Source of the DNA: SIG440 sp045647905 | Lineage (GTDB): Bacteria; Bacillota; Clostridia; Monoglobales; Monoglobaceae | Assembly (NCBI GenBank): GCA_045647905.1 | Contig: JAZRMZ010000137.1 | Location: 1-25,683 of the forward strand | Direction of reading: 5' to 3' | Length of the DNA stretch: 25,683 nucleotides | Shown: one piece after another, positions 22,195 through 25,683 of the stretch | Numbering within the stretch: the stretch's first letter is position 1 | How the letters are laid out: every line of letters starts with the position of its first letter | Notes under the pieces: generated by a model | Database searches by the model: none | Told to the model about the DNA's origin: nothing | Seen by the model: the letters and a program-made list of their open reading frames with translations, nothing else | Position numbers and translations under genes: made by a program

Positions 22195-22223
22195 TTGCCA
22201 AAAGTATAAAAATATAATATAAT
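22195..22223 (+). promoter_or_regulatory. Promoter of the amino-sugar cluster
   Basis: TTGCCA (22195-22200), a 17-base spacer and a perfect TATAAT (22218-22223). It is close to the ATG at 22248, leaving a very short leader that holds AGGAGG at 22235-22240. Confidence 0.75.
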
Positions 22224-22247
22224 AGTATAAGTAAAGGAGGTGAATGA

Positions 22248-22904
22248 ATGAAAACAACTGAGCTTTTTGATCTTTCAAAAACAATTGCCAAACCGCTTTT
22301 GGAAAAAAGTGAATATCCGTGGCAAATACTCAAGGATATTAAGGATTTTGTAATATCTTTGGGTGAAAAACTTGACAAGTCCCTTTTTGATGAAGTTTCG
22401 CCACAGGTATGGGTTGCAAAATCGGCAAAGGTTTATCCTTCGGCGTATATTGCGGCACCGTGCATAATTGACGAAAATGCTGAAATCAGGCATTGTGCAT
22501 TTATACGGGGCGGTGTTATTGTTGGGAAAAACTGTGTTGTGGGTAACTCAACCGAAATGAAAAATGCCATTATTTTTGATAATGTTCAGATTCCTCATTT
22601 CAACTATGTGGGAGATTCGGTTCTGGGTTTCAAATCTCATCTGGGTGCAGGTGCTGTTACTTCAAATGTGAAAAGCGACAAGACTCCCGTGACAGTTTTG
22701 ACGGACGGCAAAAGAATTGAGACGGGTCTCAAAAAATTTGGGGCGATGGTTGGTGATTTTACCGAAGTGGGCTGCAACAGTGTTCTTTGTCCCGGAACGG
22801 TAATCGGCAAAAATTGCACAGTTTATCCGCTCTCAAGAGTCAGAGGATTTTTGAAGGAAAACTCAATTTTTAAAAGTCAGGAGAATATTGTACCAAAAGT
22901 TTAG
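22248..22904 (+). CDS. Left-handed beta-helix (hexapeptide-repeat) protein, GlmU C-domain-like
   Basis: The 218-residue protein has a helical N-terminus (1-45) and then hexapeptide turns of a left-handed beta-helix (about 50-205): AKSAKVYPSAYIAAPCIIDENAEI, GVIVGKNCVVGNSTEMKNA and VLCPGTVIGKNCTVYP. The segment LGAGAVTSNVKSD resembles the acetyltransferase half of GlmU-type sugar nucleotide enzymes. No nucleotidyltransferase domain (GxGTRM type) is present, so despite similar proteins often being called pyrophosphorylases, a GlcN-1-P acetyltransferase role is more plausible. That is inferred from context: glmS and glmM follow on the same strand with no terminator between. It has its own promoter and an AGGAGG site 7 bases before the ATG. 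Confidence 0.8.
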   Translation: MKTTELFDLSKTIAKPLLEKSEYPWQILKDIKDFVISLGEKLDKSLFDEVSPQVWVAKSAKVYPSAYIAAPCIIDENAEIRHCAFIRGGVIVGKNCVVGNSTEMKNAIIFDNVQIPHFNYVGDSVLGFKSHLGAGAVTSNVKSDKTPVTVLTDGKRIETGLKKFGAMVGDFTEVGCNSVLCPGTVIGKNCTVYPLSRVRGFLKENSIFKSQENIVPKV

Positions 22905-23010
22905 GAACAATATACAGCAAGGACGGATTTTGGTTGTGCAAAGCACAGGGGGGACACTGAAAGATATTGCTGTTCAAGGCAGTGCCGTATCTCTTGCGGC
23001 ATAACTGTTT

Positions 23011-23148
23011 AGCGCCAGACCGCAAATGGCTTTGCGGTGACGAGGTAAGAAGTAATTCGAAGTTTTCGGCGGGTACTTCTTCGGTATGACCCATATCGTC
23101 AGGATGTAAACAAATTAACAAAAATACATTCAGAGGGTGAAAAAATTA
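23011..23148 (+). ncRNA. glmS ribozyme (GlcN6P-activated self-cleaving RNA)
   Basis: The conserved blocks of the class occur in order: AGCGCC (23011-23016), TGACGAGG, CGAAGTTTTCGGCGGGT, CGGTATGACC, CGTCAGGATGTAAAC and ACATTCAGAGGGTGAAAAA. Cleavage should fall between A23011 and G23012. In this class glucosamine-6-phosphate serves as cofactor, and cleavage lowers glmS mRNA, giving feedback on GlmS. The ribozyme ends about 63 bases before the glmS ATG. The rest of the 307-base spacer holds small hairpins (22934-22946 and about 22981-23006) and a possible 8-bp clamp around the ribozyme, but no convincing promoter. Confidence 0.97.
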
Positions 23149-23211
23149 ATATTTGACCTGATTCCGGACTTGTCCCCCACCAGGGATTGGCAACGAAGGA
23201 GTTAATTTGAT

Positions 23212-25026
23212 ATGTGCGGAATAATAGGTTATTCGGGCATCAGTTTGGTGATGCCAAAAATAGTTGATGGGCTGTCTGCTTTGGAATACAGAGGATATGA
23301 TTCGGCAGGAGTTGCTTTTTTTGAAAAGGAAAAAATCAGGACTGTCAAAAGTGCGGGACGGATTGAAAAGCTGAAAGACGCTTTGGGTGATTTGTGCGAA
23401 AATGAAAACATAAAGTGCGGAATCGGACATACCCGTTGGGCGACACACGGTGAGCCCTCAAGCCGTAATTCTCATCCTCACGGTACAGAAAGAGTTATGA
23501 TTGTTCACAACGGTATAATTGAAAATTTTGTTGAGTTAAAGGCTTTTTTGTCGGGCAAAGGATATTCTTTTGAGTCCGAGACCGATACGGAAGCGGCGGC
23601 AAAGCTGATTGACTTCTTTTACGGTGAATCGAACAATGCTGTTGAAGCGATACAAAAGGCAAGGGAGATGCTCAGAGGTTCTTATGCTGTTTGTGCGTTG
23701 TTTTGCAATGAACCAAACAGAATTTACGGATTCCGAAAGGATAATCCGCTGCTTGCGGCACCTCATGAAGACGGGAATTTTTTTGCATCGGATATTTCGG
23801 CTGTTCTTGCTCACACAAGACGGTTCAGACGTCTGGAGGAAAATGAAATTGCAATTCTGGACAACAAAAAGATAACTGTTTTGGACTCTGACGGTTGTGA
23901 GGTGCAATGTGTTTTTGAAACCGAGAGCCGAACACAGGATTCTTTGGAAAAGTGTGGTTTTGAACATTTTATGTTGAAGGAAATTGCGGAAGAACCACGG
24001 GTAATCAACCAAACAATAAAGTCTGTGATTAAAGACGGTTTGCCCTGTTTTGACGAAGAACTGTTTTCGGGTGCGGAAAAAATATACATTGTTGCCTGCG
24101 GCACGGCAATGCACGCAGGAATGTTGGGAAAGTATGTGATTGAACGGCTTTCGGGACTTCCTGTTTTTGTGGAGCTTGCTTCGGAGTTCAGATACAGGAA
24201 CCCTATTCTCGGAAAAGGCGACATTGTTGTGTTGATTTCCCAGTCGGGCGAAACAGCCGATACCCTTGCGGCGTTGCGTCTTGCAAAGGAAGAAGGGGCA
24301 AGAACCCTTGGGATTGTTAATGTGGTTGGTTCTGCTGTTGCACGTGAAGCGGATAACGTGATATATACCAATGCGGGAACTGAGGTTGCGGTTGCAAGCA
24401 CAAAGGCATATTCGGTTCAGCTTGCGGTTTTGTTTTTGCTTGCTGTTGCTTTGGGACATAAATCTGGAAAACTTGAAAGTTCTGTTGCAAAGGCGTATGT
24501 TGAATCACTTTTGAAGATTCCCGATGCGGTTGAAAAAATGTTTGCAAAAAAGGATGATTGTTCAACAATTGCCGAAAAGTACAGAGATAGCAAAAGTATA
24601 TTTTTTATGGGCAGAGGCGTTGACTATGCCCTGTCCATGGAAGCGGCACTGAAAATGAAGGAGGTTTCATATATTCATTGCGAAGGAATTGCGGCAGGCG
24701 AAATGAAGCACGGAACAATTTCACTTATATCCGAGGGTGTTCCCGTGTTTGTGTTTGCCACGGACGGCAGACTGTTTGAAAAGACGGTCAGCAATGTAAA
24801 AGAAGTTCGTGCAAGGGGTGCAAGGGTTGTTCTTGTTTGCAATGAGAGCATGGATGTTCCGCAAGGTGTTGCGGATGACGTAATAAAAATTCCCGATGTT
24901 GAGGAGCTTTTTGCAACATTGGTTGCGGCAGTTCCTGCTCAGCTTCTGGCGTATTATATGTCCTGTCATCTGGGGCTGGACGTTGATAAGCCAAGAAATC
25001 TGGCAAAGTCGGTGACAGTTGAATAG
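23212..25026 (+). CDS. glmS: Glutamine-fructose-6-phosphate aminotransferase (isomerising)
   Basis: The 604-residue enzyme makes glucosamine-6-phosphate from fructose-6-phosphate and glutamine, the first step to UDP-GlcNAc. The N-terminal glutaminase domain begins MCGIIGYSG with Cys2 as nucleophile after Met removal, and has EYRGYDSAG and HTRWATHG. Two SIS sugar-binding domains follow (about 285-420, VACGTAMHAG and SQSGETADT; about 455-590, FFMGRGVDYALSMEAALKMKE). The C-terminus LAKSVTVE is the standard ending. AAGGAG precedes the ATG by about 9 bases. Expression is controlled by the glmS ribozyme in its leader. glmM follows after a 58-base gap. Confidence 0.98.
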   Translation: MCGIIGYSGISLVMPKIVDGLSALEYRGYDSAGVAFFEKEKIRTVKSAGRIEKLKDALGDLCENENIKCGIGHTRWATHGEPSSRNSHPHGTERVMIVHNGIIENFVELKAFLSGKGYSFESETDTEAAAKLIDFFYGESNNAVEAIQKAREMLRGSYAVCALFCNEPNRIYGFRKDNPLLAAPHEDGNFFASDISAVLAHTRRFRRLEENEIAILDNKKITVLDSDGCEVQCVFETESRTQDSLEKCGFEHFMLKEIAEEPRVINQTIKSVIKDGLPCFDEELFSGAEKIYIVACGTAMHAGMLGKYVIERLSGLPVFVELASEFRYRNPILGKGDIVVLISQSGETADTLAALRLAKEEGARTLGIVNVVGSAVAREADNVIYTNAGTEVAVASTKAYSVQLAVLFLLAVALGHKSGKLESSVAKAYVESLLKIPDAVEKMFAKKDDCSTIAEKYRDSKSIFFMGRGVDYALSMEAALKMKEVSYIHCEGIAAGEMKHGTISLISEGVPVFVFATDGRLFEKTVSNVKEVRARGARVVLVCNESMDVPQGVADDVIKIPDVEELFATLVAAVPAQLLAYYMSCHLGLDVDKPRNLAKSVTVE

Positions 25027-25031
25027 AACAT

Positions 25032-25050
25032 GGAGCATATATTTTGCTCC
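25032..25050 (+). other. Small hairpin between glmS and glmM
   Basis: GGAGCA (25032-25037) pairs with TGCTCC (25045-25050) around a 7-base loop. No T-tract follows, so it is probably not a terminator; it may protect the processed glmS message. Confidence 0.4.
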
Positions 25051-25084
25051 GCTACATAAGCTTTAAAATAAGGAGATGATTTTT

Positions 25085-25683
25085 ATGGGAAAATATTTTG
25101 GTACAGATGGCTTCAGAGGTGAAGCAAATATAAATCTGACGGTTGAACACGCTTTCAAAATCGGCAGATACCTTGGCTGGCACTACGGAAAAGAACATAA
25201 ATGTAATGTGGTAATCGGAAAAGACACAAGAAGGTCAAGCTATATGTTTGAATATGCTCTTGCGGCAGGTTTGACAGCCAGCGGTGCAGATGCCTTTCTT
25301 TTGCACGTTACAACAACGCCGTCGGTTTCCTATGTGGTTCGCACAGAGGATTTTGACTGCGGTATTATGATTTCGGCGAGCCATAATCCGTATTGTGACA
25401 ACGGAATCAAGCTGATAAACAGCAAGGGCGAAAAAATGTCGGAATCAATCATTGCGGACATCGAGGCATATATTGATGGAGTTATAGGTGAGCTTCCCCT
25501 TGCAACGGGCGAACAAATCGGCAGAACAATTGACTATGTGGCAGGCAGAAACCGTTATACGGGTTATATAATTTCTCTTGCAAAGAATTCATATCGGGGA
25601 TTGAAAATCGGTCTTGACTGCTCAAACGGAAGCACATGGATGCTTGCAAAGAATATTTTTGATACCCTCGGTGCTGAAACAAA
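25085..25683 (+). CDS. glmM: Phosphoglucosamine mutase GlmM, N-terminal part (cut by window end)
   Basis: The 199 visible residues start MGKYFGTDGFRGEAN, the GlmM signature start. The phosphoserine loop ISASHNP is present with S99 as the residue phosphorylated in the family, followed by DNGIKLINSKGEK. It converts GlcN-6-P to GlcN-1-P, the step after GlmS. AAGGAG lies 11 bases before the ATG. The frame stays open to the last base, so the gene continues beyond the window; family members are about 445 residues. The glmS-glmM order supports the assignment. Confidence 0.95.
   Translation, partial: MGKYFGTDGFRGEANINLTVEHAFKIGRYLGWHYGKEHKCNVVIGKDTRRSSYMFEYALAAGLTASGADAFLLHVTTTPSVSYVVRTEDFDCGIMISASHNPYCDNGIKLINSKGEKMSESIIADIEAYIDGVIGELPLATGEQIGRTIDYVAGRNRYTGYIISLAKNSYRGLKIGLDCSNGSTWMLAKNIFDTLGAET

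Noticed and set aside
23536..24459. Long antisense frame (307 codons) within glmS
   Set aside because: Composition is Cys/Arg/Asn-rich with no recognisable motif, and glmS on the other strand is complete. It is a codon-use shadow.
25032..25050. Hairpin after glmS as a terminator
   Set aside because: It is only 6 bp and lacks a T-tract; glmM follows closely with its own ribosome site, so read-through is more likely.

Overview
The window looks like chromosomal DNA of a Firmicute in the class Clostridia. The signs are AT-rich spacers, strong AGGAGG-type ribosome sites with several TTG and GTG starts, a glmS ribozyme, a peptidyl-tRNA hydrolase-mfd-parvulin gene order, a spermidine/putrescine operon led by an XRE-cupin regulator, and an FHA-SEDS-PBP wall cluster. 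No rRNA or other marker fixes the family. I saw no prophage, transposase, CRISPR array or tRNA gene.

Layout. Positions 1-845 carry one small minus-strand gene (67 aa) and a set of hairpins and dispersed repeats. They also hold a strongly folded minus-strand RNA (about 703 to 487) with its own promoter and intrinsic terminator. Positions 846-4488 (minus) hold a PflX-like radical SAM gene and a three-gene sugar operon: PIG-L deacetylase, PfkB kinase and a divergent NagB-like protein. Positions 4786-8206 (plus) hold a secreted SGNH esterase with two discoidin-like repeats and an aldo/keto reductase. Positions 8376-12693 are the polyamine uptake operon: XRE-cupin regulator, potA, potB and a potC-potD fusion. 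Positions 12723-18233 are pth, mfd and a membrane-anchored parvulin preceded by a structured leader. Positions 18299-22119 are an overlapping wall-synthesis cluster (FHA, SEDS glycosyltransferase, class B PBP) followed by truA. Positions 22248-25683 are an amino-sugar cluster: a left-handed beta-helix protein, the glmS ribozyme with glmS, and the start of glmM, which runs off the window.

How the genes fit. Two parts of the window handle amino sugars. GlmS, the beta-helix protein and GlmM point toward UDP-GlcNAc for the wall, while the PIG-L/PfkB/NagB-like operon looks like a breakdown route for an acetylated amino sugar. The SEDS and PBP proteins use the resulting lipid II. The potABCD genes import polyamines under local control by the XRE-cupin protein.

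The least explained signals are RNA-level: the folded minus-strand RNA at 487-703, whose inner strand can also pair with the start codon of the downstream gene; a hairpin element present twice with a compensatory base-pair change (161-205 and 16913-16960); and a leader before the parvulin gene with mutually exclusive helices and a possible pseudoknot.
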